Origin: Melanocharis versteri
Taxonomy: Eukaryota > Chordata > Aves > Passeriformes > Melanocharitidae
Assembly: GCA_013397845.1 (NCBI GenBank)
Contig: VZTG01001872.1
Coordinates: 1,362,739 to 1,426,738, forward strand
Direction of reading: 5' to 3'
Length of the DNA stretch: 64,000 nt
Shown here: piece by piece, positions 36,703 through 48,575 of the stretch
Layout: the number at the start of each line of letters is the position of its first letter
How positions within the stretch are numbered: the first letter of the stretch is position 1
Notes under the pieces: generated by a model
What the model saw: the letters and a program-made list of their open reading frames with translations, nothing else
Database searches by the model: none
What the model was told of the DNA's origin: nothing
Program-made: the position numbers and the translations under genes

Positions 36703-39540
36703 GAACTTTTTAAACTGAAACAAATAATTAGTTATTAGCAACCATGACTGTGAACATCCACAAAGCAAAAGTGTTTGCCTATTTAGATTGAGAAGCCTTT
36801 CCCAGCTGCCTGGATAAAACCTCTCAGCTGTCCTATGAAGACCTGCCCCTCATCAGCAACTAGGGATGGTGGAGTACCTTGGGCTTTCTCACCTTGCCTG
36901 TGGCCAGACAAGCTGTCTCCTTCCACAGGAAAGGTGGGAACTGTGACACCAGCACACGGCAGGCTAAAGGGACCAGGACATTGGAAGTTCAGAAACAGGA
37001 AGATTAGGGCACAGTGGCATGAAATTCAGTGACACCCGGGTCCCTTGTGGAGTCCAAACTACATCCAGAATTCTGGGCTACAACATCTCCAGTGCTTTAA
37101 CACCACAACAGCTAAATTAAACACAGCTCAGGAGAACTAGTCTCTCCTAATGTAATAGCATGGAAACGCATTAAAATGAAATTCCTCCTGTGGGGTTTTT
37201 TTTTAGGATTCCTCCACACATGCCTCCCTGCCAAAAAAGCCCCTGAGCCTTAAAAGTCTCATCTAAGAAGCAAAACTGTCCTATTTTCACTCCCCCTAAA
37301 CACAGCTGTATATGAAGTGCTGGCAAAACCAGGTTAGATTTAAATTAACAAAGCAAGTAGGAATTTAAGGCGTACAAGCCTTGCCCTGATGAAGGTAATT
37401 ATTAGGTCAGGCCAAGAAAAATTGATGAGCCTAACATAACACTCCCAAACAGATCAACAGTCTTCATATAAATTTTGGTCCTGGCTCCTATAAAACCATT
37501 AGCATTCCCTAGTATTGTAATTTACAGCCTGATGATGCACTGAATCATATTTTAATTTATCTGGAAGATATAAACAAACATTCTTGGGTGGAAATTAATA
37601 CCTGATCTTTGGCTACCTCTTGTGGTATAAAAATCCGGAAAGGAATTACATTAAAAAAAAAAAAACACATTAAAGAAAATCATTGCACAACTGATGAGCT
37701 TGTCAAATAATTCTAAGGAGAAAATTAGTTCTTAGGGGTTTTGTGTATAAGAAGCCTAGAATATCTTGCTGTGAAAATGAATACTAGGGTATTAACAGGG
37801 TGAATATTTCTGTAAGTATATGCCATGGATGGCATCTGTTTTCATACACAAGTGGAAGGCAAATAAAGAATAAAATCAAAGCCTCAACTCTTCCATTTTC
37901 CTAATGCCCAGTGTTCTGCAAAATGTTTCATGCTCTTGTAGAAATTGTGTGTTTAGAGAGAAATCTGTGAAGGACCTCTAACCTAAGGAGAAAAAACCCA
38001 GAGAGGTGACATAAACCTCTGCTACGCAACAGGAGCTCTCCCATACAAAACCAGGCTCAACAGCTACAAGTAATCTGAAGTATAGTAAAGGTGCAAGATA
38101 CACAGTTATGGAGAGGAGAATCATAAGTGCAGCTGGCATGCTGAGAGAACATCTGTACACTTATTGTACCACAGTTCATCAACTGTTTATTCCAGCAAGT
38201 ACCAGCTGCAGAGGAGAAATGGGAAGAGCGTGAATGCGGATCAGAATTTGTTCAGGTATAGAGAATCAGATGGTTTGAGTCAAAGAAGAAAAGCTAAGGG
38301 ATTCTCAAAATCAGACAGAAGGTCTATCGAGCCTTCAACTGGAGAAAATCAGCGTAGCCCAAACAAGGCTCATGGCTTTTATTGATTCTGGCCTACTTAT
38401 ACAGGAACCCAAAACTTTCTTTGGTGGTTACAACAGTAATTCAAAAAGTGGACGCACTCCCTATTTAAGGTAGGAACAGAGACTTGTCCAAAGAAAAACA
38501 GAATTTGTGCAATTTCAGTGTCTTACAGGTTTTTTAGAAGGCTTGACAATTTGGGTTCTAGAGTAGAAATTCAGGTCTGGCTCAAATAATCTCCCACCAC
38601 GACCCAGCAAACTGGAGAACCAGCAAGATCCCTGGATCACATTAAACAGGGAAAAAAACACACTTCAGCTAAATAGTGTCTCTTCTGCAATTCCATATAG
38701 GGAAGTTTTTTTCCTGACAGTTTAGCATTCTCTAGCACTCAAGAAAATGTTCCTACCTGTATTGCCAAAAGCATGGCTTGTGGGAACACTATCCAACATG
38801 TCCTGCACATTGTGCCATGGAAGTTAATCCAAATTTATAAGCATTTCTACTACACTCCTCATCATGCTGTGGGTGGTAGGAAATAGGCTCTTCTGAAAAG
38901 ACTGGGAAGTGTCCAGTTGTGTACGAGCAGAAGTGAATGACAGCAGTAACTGCACCCCACCAGAGCCCCTGAGCAGCTGGGAAAGTCACTGGCAGGACTT
39001 GTGTGAGACGAGATAAGCAACACAAACCCTACTGCAAAGGAAATGGAATACTCTGCTGGGTGAGAAGGATCTAGAGGGAGGGGACTCCTGGACAACCACG
39101 AGCACACAGCAAAGGAGATCTCCACGGGGGTTTTTCAAGAAAGTACAGTGCAAAAGAGAAGGTTCTCCTAAGGAGGTGTAGATCAGAAGAGTGCAAAATC
39201 ATACCTATGTCCCAGCTGTCCTTCGTACCCCCACATCCTGCAGAAAAAGGCACGATCTCTCCCTACCCGCTAATCTCTCCATGGCCATCACTCACATTCA
39301 GATAGGTACAGAGAGAAATAAGATTTCATCACCAACTCAAAAAGCCATTATAAAATTTGCTGTGGAAATTGCCAACCCAAAATGGAAGCCAGCTGAGACC
39401 ACAGCCTGCAGGGTCATGTATCATTAGTGACAAGTGAACCAAGTCCAAATGTCCAGCTTACTGTTCAGGAGGAAACAAAAGCACTACTATATATGTGGGC
39501 AAAGCATCATCTTTTTCTAATCAAACCTGTCTTAGGCCTG
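36703..39540. other. Non-coding stretch; possible conserved element at 37440-37640
   Basis: The part at 37440-37640 is AT-rich, non-repetitive and rich in TAAT/ATTA words (tatttttaatttatc-like, aaattaatacc), so it may be a conserved element. A-run at 37652-37664. No gene or transposon recognised elsewhere. Confidence 0.3.
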
Positions 39541-39576
39541 GGTTCAGAAAAGCACTCAAGCATGTGCTTAAGGCTC
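39541..39576. repeat. Ancient repeat fragment (hairpin-repeat group)
   Basis: The words 'ttcagaaaagcactcaagca' and 'tgtgcttaaggc' match the 'GCAGAAAAGCACTTAAGCATGTGCTTAA' phrase of the old sauropsid repeat group. Short, assigned on word similarity. Confidence 0.4.
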
Positions 39577-40390
39577 TCTTTTTTTTATTTTCAGAAAACA
39601 GCTCAAAACACGCATTTACCTGTAAGCACTTGCTAACAGCTGTGAATAACAGTGAAAACCGTAACTAAAATCTTCTGAGAAAAAGGTGTTATAAAGAAAA
39701 GGAAAATGTGGTAAGATGTGATTGTCCATTGTATTGCCTCATCTCTCATCTCTCTGCTAGGAATACTGTGGGACAAATAATGAATAACATAAGACTGCTC
39801 CCAGACTAAGACAGCCACAGACATTAGACATAATATCTGAGTCACAAAAAATACATAATCAGCACACTAGCATATTCTTGGGTTTATTTATGGCATCACC
39901 ACAGAGCCAGTAAAAAAAGAAATTAGAACACCTCCAGGTCTGAGACCATTCTCAGCCACACAACTTCCAAAAGAGATCTTTTGCAAGAGTCTGAAGTGAA
40001 AGTTATGACCCCATTTAGTGCCATTCACTAACGGCAGTAAACATGACACAGTCTTCACACCCCGGATCAGCCCTGGTGCCTGCTTGCAGTACATTAATAA
40101 TCCTGTCAGAGCTGTCAAGGGGACACAACACTTGCTGTTCTGGTGATGCTCTGTCCCTGTCTCCATTCAAATAATTTGTCTTTCATCACCATCAGAATTG
40201 TTTTCCAGCATTTCTGTTTGACTCGGTGACTTTTGATCTCTAGTCTAATATTCCATTCACCTTTATCAAAAATCAAAACCCCCACAAATCTGAATAATTA
40301 GCTAGAAAGTTGCTGGCTAAGAAACCCAAAAGGTTGCAAAGGCAAACTGTCACCAATTTTATCATGTGATTAATACAAGTTGACTTACAT
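39577..40390. other. Non-coding stretch, no gene recognised
   Basis: The minus frame at 39888-40166 has no motif. No repeat seen. Confidence 0.4.
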
Positions 40391-40418
40391 CCCAGGGAGG
40401 CTACGTTACCTCCCTGGG
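40391..40418. repeat. Perfect 10-bp inverted repeat (hairpin)
   Basis: Arms cccagggagg (40391-40400) and cctccctggg (40409-40418) enclose an 8-base loop, ctacgtta. The stem is GC-rich within AT-rich surroundings. It is not followed by a T-run, so a terminator role is not suggested. Confidence 0.7.
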
Positions 40419-43400
40419 AAATACCCTTCTGCACCAGTTATTCTTAGGTGTTATTTCTGATTAATTATGCTCTCGCTCCATTAGAAAACTGATGGCCAAC
40501 TTTACATCTGTCTCTTTGCTTTGTATCTTACAAAGACAGCAGTTATAAAAAATTCATAGGAAGGAATGAATAGATGGTCAGTGTGTCCAAAGAGGTGTGG
40601 CAGCTCAGGTTTGCCATCCTGGGAGTACAAAAGTGAAGGTCATAGGAGGCATCAATTGATACAGAACCCTATATTCCCAGGTAGACGTGTAGTTTTTCTC
40701 TCCCAAAAATGCATCTGCAGTTTGACACAGTAGAATTATTAACAATTCCACAAAAAAAATACCAGATGCATCCTCAGTTTTATGAATGCAAATAGCCCTG
40801 TTGGAGCCAAGGGGAATACTCACACGTGTTTAAGTTAGACACATGCATAAGCAAAGGCAGGATCACAGCCCCAGCTATAAATATTTATGTCTGCAGTACA
40901 ACACAGCCTCAAAAACGCATTCACAAAACAGACTATAACGCAAGATCCTGACAATACAGGTTACTCCATAGAATTTCAATGGGAGGCGCTTCTTTCTTGG
41001 GTCCCTTTGAAAACCCCAGCCTCTATTATTTTAATAAAGCTACCACTGTCATTTCAGCAACCTTGGCCAATAGAACCCACAAGAAGTAAAAAGAAATAGA
41101 ATATAGTTAAAATATACTAAAAATAATTTGTTACTGCCAATGTAAAAAACTTTTCAAACTATGTTTTAGCTCTTTTATTGATTATTAAGCAGGGTACTAA
41201 AATGATCTGACTTTGGAGCACTAACACACATCTTCAACTAACATTAGCACAAATCAGGCGAACTCCCACCTCTCTCTTCCTTAGAGATTTAAAATTAGAT
41301 TTGGGTGACTAATGCAGATAAAAATATTCTTTCACTTCAGCCATACAATCTGGTTTCCTGGCACAAGCATTTGCAGAAAACAAATGTTAAAGCAAATGCC
41401 ATTATTTACTTCGGAAGAATATTTCTACACAACCAATGACAGAATAGAAACACCAGCAGGTGACTTATGCAGCCAGTCAGAAAAAATATCCCTCATGTTT
41501 GAAACAGTCAATTCACAGAGGAAGAACATTTGGGAAAAATTGTATCAGATCCATTTGAACTCGGAATACACAAAATAGAAATCAGAAAAATACTGAAGGA
41601 GAAGATGGACTTAGTTAAAAAAAAATCCCTCACTCTAAACCCAAGCCAATAGATTGCTTTTTCCCTTCAGTTCAAAAGATTTTGGATCAGGTTCCTCCAG
41701 CTCAATTCAGTTTTTCAAAGGCTCACACAAACCTGGAAGCATCGCCCTGCAAGCAAATCTCAAGCACTTGGACTGTATAGCATTGCAGGATCAAGTCTTG
41801 TAGAGCATCAAACACAAGTTGTAATTAAAATAATTTACATGCTGCCAGCAAGTCAGCTAAAGCAAGCACATCAGGTTCCCAGCATGGATTTCAATTTGCT
41901 TCAAAATTACTCAAGGATAGGAGCTCATATTTTCAACATCATCCTAGTTAGCCTAGAAAAAAATGCAAGACCCAAGTGACAGCTATTTGATTGGAAGAAG
42001 GTGGGGGTGGCTATTACTTAGTAGGTGTTTACTCACTGCCTGGGTTCATCACGAAAGCAAACATCCAGGCTGTGCATATGCTACCAACAAACGTGTCATC
42101 AGCTGCAAAAGAAACAGGCTGGGTTGCTTTCCCATACGGAAGTATGCACAATGCTGCACAATCAGAACAACTCGGTAATTCCTAGTGGAATCTCACCTGA
42201 TGGCAGTCAGTCCCAACACATGGATCCGGTCCTCACCCTCCCTTGCAATCCTCAGGAAACCCAGCCCTGAACAGAGCTGTGCTCTGCTGGATTCTTTCCT
42301 CACCTTGATGTTTTTTCTTTACAAGCTGCAATTGCTTAGCTGGCCTTAAAATCCAGAATGAGCCACCTAAATGGATCTTTCACCTTTTGAAATACTGAGA
42401 TTAACTCCAATGGGTCCTGGAGCAAGCACCTATTCTTCTACAGGACCACCTGTATCTCCACAAGGACAGTGGAGGTGGAGAGATTGTGTGAAAATGGACC
42501 AGCGTGTCAAAAATCCAATTTCTCCCTCTGTGGATAAAGCACCTCAGAGAAAATCAGCCGATGATGGAAAAGACCCCACAGAACACCACCAATGTGACTG
42601 CAGCATTTTCTAACAGCCATGCATATTGCCTACAAAATTAAAATATATATATCCTGTTAGTGTGTTCAGTTCAAGCATTTAAAAACTGTTCATCTTAGCC
42701 GAAGTATGGGTTCTTGCTTTAAGGAGAACTGGAGACAACTGGTTTTCTTTTTTTTCCTTTACTTAGGAGCAGCGCAGTTGCTGAAACCTCCTTGTGTTCT
42801 TTTTGGTCCGTTTGGTTTTTCCATTGTGGAAATTAATATTTTAAGGTCAGAAACAATTCCACTCCAATATTTATACTTGCTAACGTTACAGTGCAGGTGG
42901 TGGATGTTCAGGGTGACTCCTTCCCACACAAGCCTTGTCTCTGACGTATAAATTGTGAGACGTTTAATTGCAAACATTTGAGGAGTTACTCTACTCAGGA
43001 GCTCAACCTCCAGAGGTAAACTGTGCCTGCTGCAGAATCAACAGATTGGAACACCTCTGCTGGTGCTTCTGAGACTCCAGCACAAAACTTTGGGTCTCCT
43101 CTTACAAGGACAGCAGTTAAATTTAAAAACTGAAACCCTGTGCTGACTGGCAGAGACCAGAATTTTAACTTCCTAGATGCTTTTCTGGATTCTCTGCTTT
43201 TGGACATTTCTAAACAGGCCATAGAGGTCTTGATAGATCTCACACCTTGTCTACTGCGACAATTCCTTTGCTTCTCAGATCAGTAACGTAAAATTTGTAT
43301 TTAAGGTTTTGCAGCAGAGTGGCTGGTGCATTAAGTCTCATTTATGCTGTATCACTTACTGAGCTGACAAGTAATGTAATTATTGAATTTATGAAATAGC

Positions 43401-45290
43401 AAAGTTTATATGTTATCCTGAACTTACTAAGGATAAAATTTAAGAAGCCTAATTCATAGGATGGCATCTGAAACCAGCAGATCAGGAGGGAAAGTTATTT
43501 GCCTAGATTCAAGGCTTTAGCTGGAATAATGTGTGTTCTCGATCTCCACGGATTGTGTAGTCAGAAGGGAGATATCTGGCTAGATGGGATTTGTCAGCTA
43601 CATCAGAGATCCAAATGCAAAAGCCAGCATGTAAGAACATTACGTGGATTTGTGACCCTCTCCTGAGGATCTGGGGTCCATAAACCAGTGAATGGATTAC
43701 AAAGAAACATAGTTACAGTATTTTCATCTGTGACAGATACTGCTACAACTCCAGAGTGGGTCCCAATATTTAAAGGAAAACCATACCCATTCTCCACATA
43801 GCCCCTGAGAAAATGGAAAAGACACTGCTCAGCATGAAGAAATTGGAAAATGTATGCTAAAATTGGTTAGCATCTGACTTGAAAACTCCAGAACTGGTCA
43901 GAACCAGCACAGTATGGGAGGGTTTTTCCTCATTCATATTTGTTCTGTATATGAATCCGTGTAGAAGAGTGAGTGGTTGTATACCCTGAATCACACATTA
44001 CACATGTGTAAAAAGCTCACCAGGGGGCTGGAGTTCCTATTAACCCAGAATCGGACTCCATTTAATAAGCAAACTCCATGACCCTGTTTGTGGATATTTC
44101 CTATCAATCCGTCTCATACCTCTCAAACTCTGCTTCAGGTATCCTAGCATGAGGATTGCTGAGCTTCACATCTATTTGAATGCTTTCAGGGAAACCCAGG
44201 AAACACCAAGAACAGATGAAACTGAACAACTAGATGTGTTACAGATTAGAATTTCAAAATGCCTATGCCCAAATTCAGCAAATTTGCCACCTTCACCTAG
44301 GGAAAAGCTGTGAAACTAAAATTCCAAGGGAATTTAAAAACACCAAACAATGCTAAACCCACAAGCAAACACATGTGAAATGATCAATTTCTATTTGAAA
44401 AAAAAGACAACTAAAAGCTAAATCTGGTACAAAAACGCGAGTGAGACAACACAATTCCGCAGTTCATGCAAGCCTGTTCGTGCTCACACAAGCAGCACTA
44501 GTGGTGACATTTCCTCACAAAGGTGATCCCAAAATGTCTCAGTGCTTTGCACACCAGGTCTGCTGTCAGTACTCCACACTTTGGAGAGTGAACTGCTGAG
44601 AAACGCATCTTCTCTTGGCTTCTCCAGCATGGTAACCACCAATGCAGCTCTCCATAAACCTACTGAACATCCACATTCTCCCCAGTGATCACCTTGCTTT
44701 ACTTTCCAAAGACTATGTCTTTTACAGCCACAAAGGTCATATTCTGACCAAGCTGCACCCTTTAAAGCACTTCCCTCACTTCAATTTTCTTTTTCAAGCC
44801 CAATGGCACACACAGGCTCCTAACAAAGTACAGGGCATAGCAGCCAAACAGGAATTTGCAGATCTCTGAGGGTTTTACTCTCCAGAGTGATAAGCACATC
44901 ACTGTACAGATACTTCAGACTTGGAAAGCTAGGAAAGCAACACATGAACTTTTTTTATCTAGCCACACAACATAAAAATGTTTACTTGACCCACCAGACT
45001 ATTCTGTGTACATTCTTAGTCAGAGGGTTCTTTGTTCCTGTGCTCTCATGAGGGCAGCACCATTAGAAGGACTCCTATTTGTTTCCTTTGGATCTTGTTT
45101 GGAAAGGCAGTCATTTTAATTTGAAGCCACGACTGACACTATTTGCACCATGACAAGACATTATCTGTTGGATTTTCTCCTGAGTTCACCTGTTTATGTT
45201 TAATAAAAATGCTCTTTTGTAACTCATGATGGGCTAGAGAATTCCCAAACCATTCAAAATACTTTAAAGTTCTTTTGGGACACAGCCAGA
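40419..45290. other. Non-coding stretch, no gene recognised
   Basis: Nearly 5 kb without recognised repeat or coding homology. An ATG frame at 42371-42613 and others nearby show no domain. The segment at 44519-44555 ('gatcccaaaatgtctcagtg ctttgcacac') faintly resembles an old LINE 3' UTR phrase but is too short to call. Confidence 0.4.
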
Positions 45291-45378
45291 TACTTAATAT
45301 TGTATTACATTTTATAGTTGTCACTTAATCAAGCTATTTAATATTATAGTACATTTTAAAACTGTCACTTAATCACAT
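45291..45378 (+). repeat. Tandem duplication, 44-bp unit x2
   Basis: The two units share 'ttaatatt', 'tacatttta' and a 13-base identical block, tgtcacttaatca, at 45319-45331 and 45363-45375. All are offset by 44 bases, with several substitutions between the units, so the duplication is not recent. Confidence 0.75.
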
Positions 45379-47175
45379 TTTCTTGACCCTTTTATGTGAA
45401 TTAAAGATCACTGTAGATAAAAAATGGCATGCTTTAGTTTAAATAGATTCAGTATGTCCAGTTTGACAGTTACTTCTGAGACATTAAAAGAATTTTCTGT
45501 GATTAATGTGACCCCCACACGTTAGGTAGTATAATGTTCCATTTCTTCAACCATTAGAGGAAACAGCATTAGACAGAAGGAGCCAAAACTTATCTGACTG
45601 TATGTAAAGCTAAGAAAGCCTAAAGATAATGTACAGCTCTGTCTGGTGTACTGTGAGACCAAGTTAAACCAACTAAGTATTTTCTGTTTCCTTACAATTC
45701 AAATGGAAAAAAAGTTCAGTAGTAACACCATGAGCCTTCATTCCACAAAAGAAAGATCTTACAGCAGCTTGCTCAGAAAAGGAATAAATGCACTTTCTGC
45801 CATGATAGGGGAGCAGGACTGTCTGTGTTTAGTATAAGTTACTGATAGCCATGCATTCTAGTCTTGGAATTCTTACCTACGCATTTACTCACAAGAGCAA
45901 GAAAAAGTACATAAGACATGTCTATCCTCAGAACCATTTATAATGGCAGTCATCATCATCATTTTTTGTGGTTATCCAGAACTGCGTCATTGAAAGATTT
46001 TATGCTTTTAAGTCATACATAGTAAATTACTTTCTCTTATAGGCATGTTTAAAACTATTGGCTTTTACTATAACCTTGGTCCTAAGATCCTATTTAATTT
46101 ATTGAATTCTAATTGCTCTTCCTTTGTATCTTAATCTCGAATCAGATGTACCACATTTGTTAACAGCTGTGACTATAAGTGCTGCCCATTTTTAGAACAT
46201 TCTGTGTGCTTTTCTTGATAGTTTAATTAGAATAAATACCCTTTTTAATCCACGAAGTGGGACATAGTGTAATAACATTGATCTTTCATTTGACAGCAAA
46301 TTTGTTTGATAACAGAACAGGGTTTAGTGTAACCAAATCAGCAACAGTAATTCATTTGGATAGTCAATTAAAAATAGTGAGTATACAGTACCTCTGCAAA
46401 CAATGAACAGTGGGCTAAAATAATCAAGACATGAAAATAGCCTGCACAGAAATCAGGATGTTGATGGAGAAAAATAGTTCAAACTTATTTCAAGAGCTGC
46501 CAATGAGCTGCATGCGAGTATAAAATTGTCTCTCTCCAAAGATGTGGTCACCCTGGGAAAAGAAGTCAATTAACAGGGTCTACTCAACAGAACTGCTCAT
46601 TTTTTCCAGAAGGATATTTTGTTAACCTAAATTCTGCAGACAGGACAGCCTTTGCCTTCTCCTGGGAGAAATGAACCAGCTTTTGCATTGGACTCCCAGC
46701 AGCTTGGGAAGAAGACACCTCCCCCTCCGTACAAGGGCAGACGTGGTCTCAAGCAGCTCCTTCCCAACAGCCACGCTGGCAATGGCCCAGGATCTGACAG
46801 CAGCAGAGCCTCAACACATTGGGCTACAGCTTACCTACACCCTTCTCCCATGACACTGAGTAAAGCATCTAAAAACTAAAGGACAAGCACAAGGAGCAGC
46901 AGAAAGCTAGATACACACTTTTCCCTCAATCCAAAAGAAATTCTAGCCATCCAGACTAACTGCAGAGCTCAGTCAACCCAAGCTGTAGAGCCTCTGAATT
47001 AATACACCTTGTTGCTGTAGTTGGGATGTCACAGGCACTGAACAGTGCTTGGATGGAAGCACAGCAGTAGAGAGGACAGGTATTGTTGCTATCAGTAGGT
47101 AAATGGATATTATCCTTTTCCCTTCATCTATTTTTTCCCTTCCTGTTTATCATCAGCATTCTTGGATCTTCAATT
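45379..47175. other. Non-coding, AT-rich stretch
   Basis: AT-rich, non-repetitive sequence (about 45900-46400 especially) with no recognised gene or transposon. The frames at 46652-46879 begin at non-ATG codons or overlap and show no domain. Confidence 0.4.
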
Positions 47176-47297
47176 AGATTGTAAGCTCCCTGGGACATAA
47201 ACCAGGTCATTATTGTGTCTTCAAAAAAGGATCATCACAAGGGGCCAAAACTGTGTCAATGCTGCTTGGAGCCTTTGGGCAAAATATTACTAAATTG
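47176..47297 (+). mobile_element. L2/MIR-type 3' tail relic
   Basis: In order it shows 'ttagattgtaagctccctgg', then 'ggtcattattgtgtcttc', 'atcacaaggggcca', 'gcttggagcctttgggcaaa' and 'atattac'. This follows the widespread amniote tail phrase 'TTAGATTGTAAGCTCCTTGG...GTGTCTT...CACAATGGGGCC...TTGGGGCCTTTGGGCACTA'. That tail is shared by L2-mobilised elements and related SINEs. The body upstream is not recognisable. Confidence 0.65.
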
Positions 47298-47967
47298 CCC
47301 TTCAACTCCAACCCAAAATTATAGGCATGCTGCGTGCAGTATTTTGTAAGCCATTGTTTTGCAACGTGGAAATATGCAAGTGAACATGATACTTGAACAA
47401 CATAATTCATTTTCCATTCATGAGCCACAATGGGCATCTCATGGCACTGTTTGCTCTTCAGTTTCAAATGTGAACTTGCATACCAAGTCAAGCAAATGAG
47501 CTTTCCTTCACGTTGTTTTACTAAGCTCTTGGACAACACTCTAAGCCCTAGAAGAAGAAATTACAGTTGCTGTTGTCTCACAAAAGCAGTGAAATTCCCA
47601 AAGAAATGAAGAACTTGGCCCTAGGTTGTGTATGAAAGTGGCTGTAAGTCCTCTGCTGCTTTTCTTATCCTTCCTCGTGCCAGCACTGAATTTGTGTTCA
47701 AAAGTGAAAATTAAGTTTTACAGCAGCATTCCATAAAAACCCCCATTTTAACTTTTGGAGGATATCCTTAATGACATTATTGGTTTGAAAAGTTAAAAGA
47801 TAGCTTTGTTTTAATTTCTCTTTAGCTTCTCACCAAATACCCCATGTATGACACTATTATCATTCTTCTGCTGGCTTTATACCTGCAAACTCCTCTCCTA
47901 TTCTTTTGTTCTTGGGCTAATCTTTCCTTTTATATTAATGAAGCCCTTTGAAGTATCTCTTCAAATC
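47298..47967. other. Non-coding stretch between old repeats
   Basis: The part at about 47690-47960 may include further, unrecognisable upstream sequence of the L2 relic that follows. The minus frame at 47210-47539 overlaps the repeat tail and is not a gene. Confidence 0.35.
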
Positions 47968-48575
47968 TTCAACTAGATTCCTTTGTGACTCTTTTCCTCC
48001 CCCTAAACCTGATAGGGTCTTTTTATCATGAAAATTATTAATACTTCCCCCATTTCTGGCATTGTACTGTCAGCTTTAAAATGTTCTATTATTATTTCTG
48101 ATCTTAAGCTGCTTTCTCCTGACCCAGGAATATTGGCAAATTACCGACCTATAGCCAAGCTTTTATAGGGAAGGTCTTGCATCAAGTGGTAGCCTTTCAA
48201 GTGCTTAACCACCTAGTAATAATCTTTATGACAAATGGCCTCCTGGTTTGCAGTTATGCCTAGAGTGCTAAGAGTGTCCCTTAAAGTGGTCAATGACTTT
48301 TTATAAAACCAAACCCTGAGTATCATGTCAGCTCTTACCCGCCTTGCTATTAGCGCACCTCGAGACACTGCAGATCACAGTAACCCTTTCTGACCAGAGG
48401 CCAGCTTATAAAACACAGGGGGCTTTGTTCAATCTGAAGACATCCACTCGTCACTGCGGAACATCGTTCATCCGCATCGAGCAACGTGCATCATTTTCTT
48501 GTGATCAATGCAGAGTCCACTGCTCCTGAGTGTTACTGCAGCTAATCATTAATATAAATATAATTGTTAAGAGTA
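47968..48575 (+). mobile_element. L2-like LINE relic: reverse transcriptase domain
   Basis: The plus strand, read across frameshifts, follows the order of L2-clade reverse transcriptases. It gives a decayed 'LDPIP' block near 47971; a 45-codon stop-free block from 48028 beginning KIINTSPISGIVLSALK and containing SPDPGILANYRPIAKL (family: SSGIVPSALK ... LANYRPISNLPF); then after a frameshift FIGKVLHQVVAFQVLNHL (family: F.SKVLE.VVA.QL...L); then SALTRLAISAPRDTADHS near 48330-48385 (family: SALVLLDLSAAFDTVDHS); and finally VLLQLIININ near 48530-48560 (family: VLGPLLFNIYM). Similarity may continue to about 48640. CR1 has a different 'NYRPVSLTS' block, so this is not CR1. The element is long dead, with several stops. 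Confidence 0.75.

Noticed and set aside
40391..40418. Hairpin as a transcription terminator
   Set aside because: No T-run follows, and this is nuclear animal DNA where such terminators do not apply.
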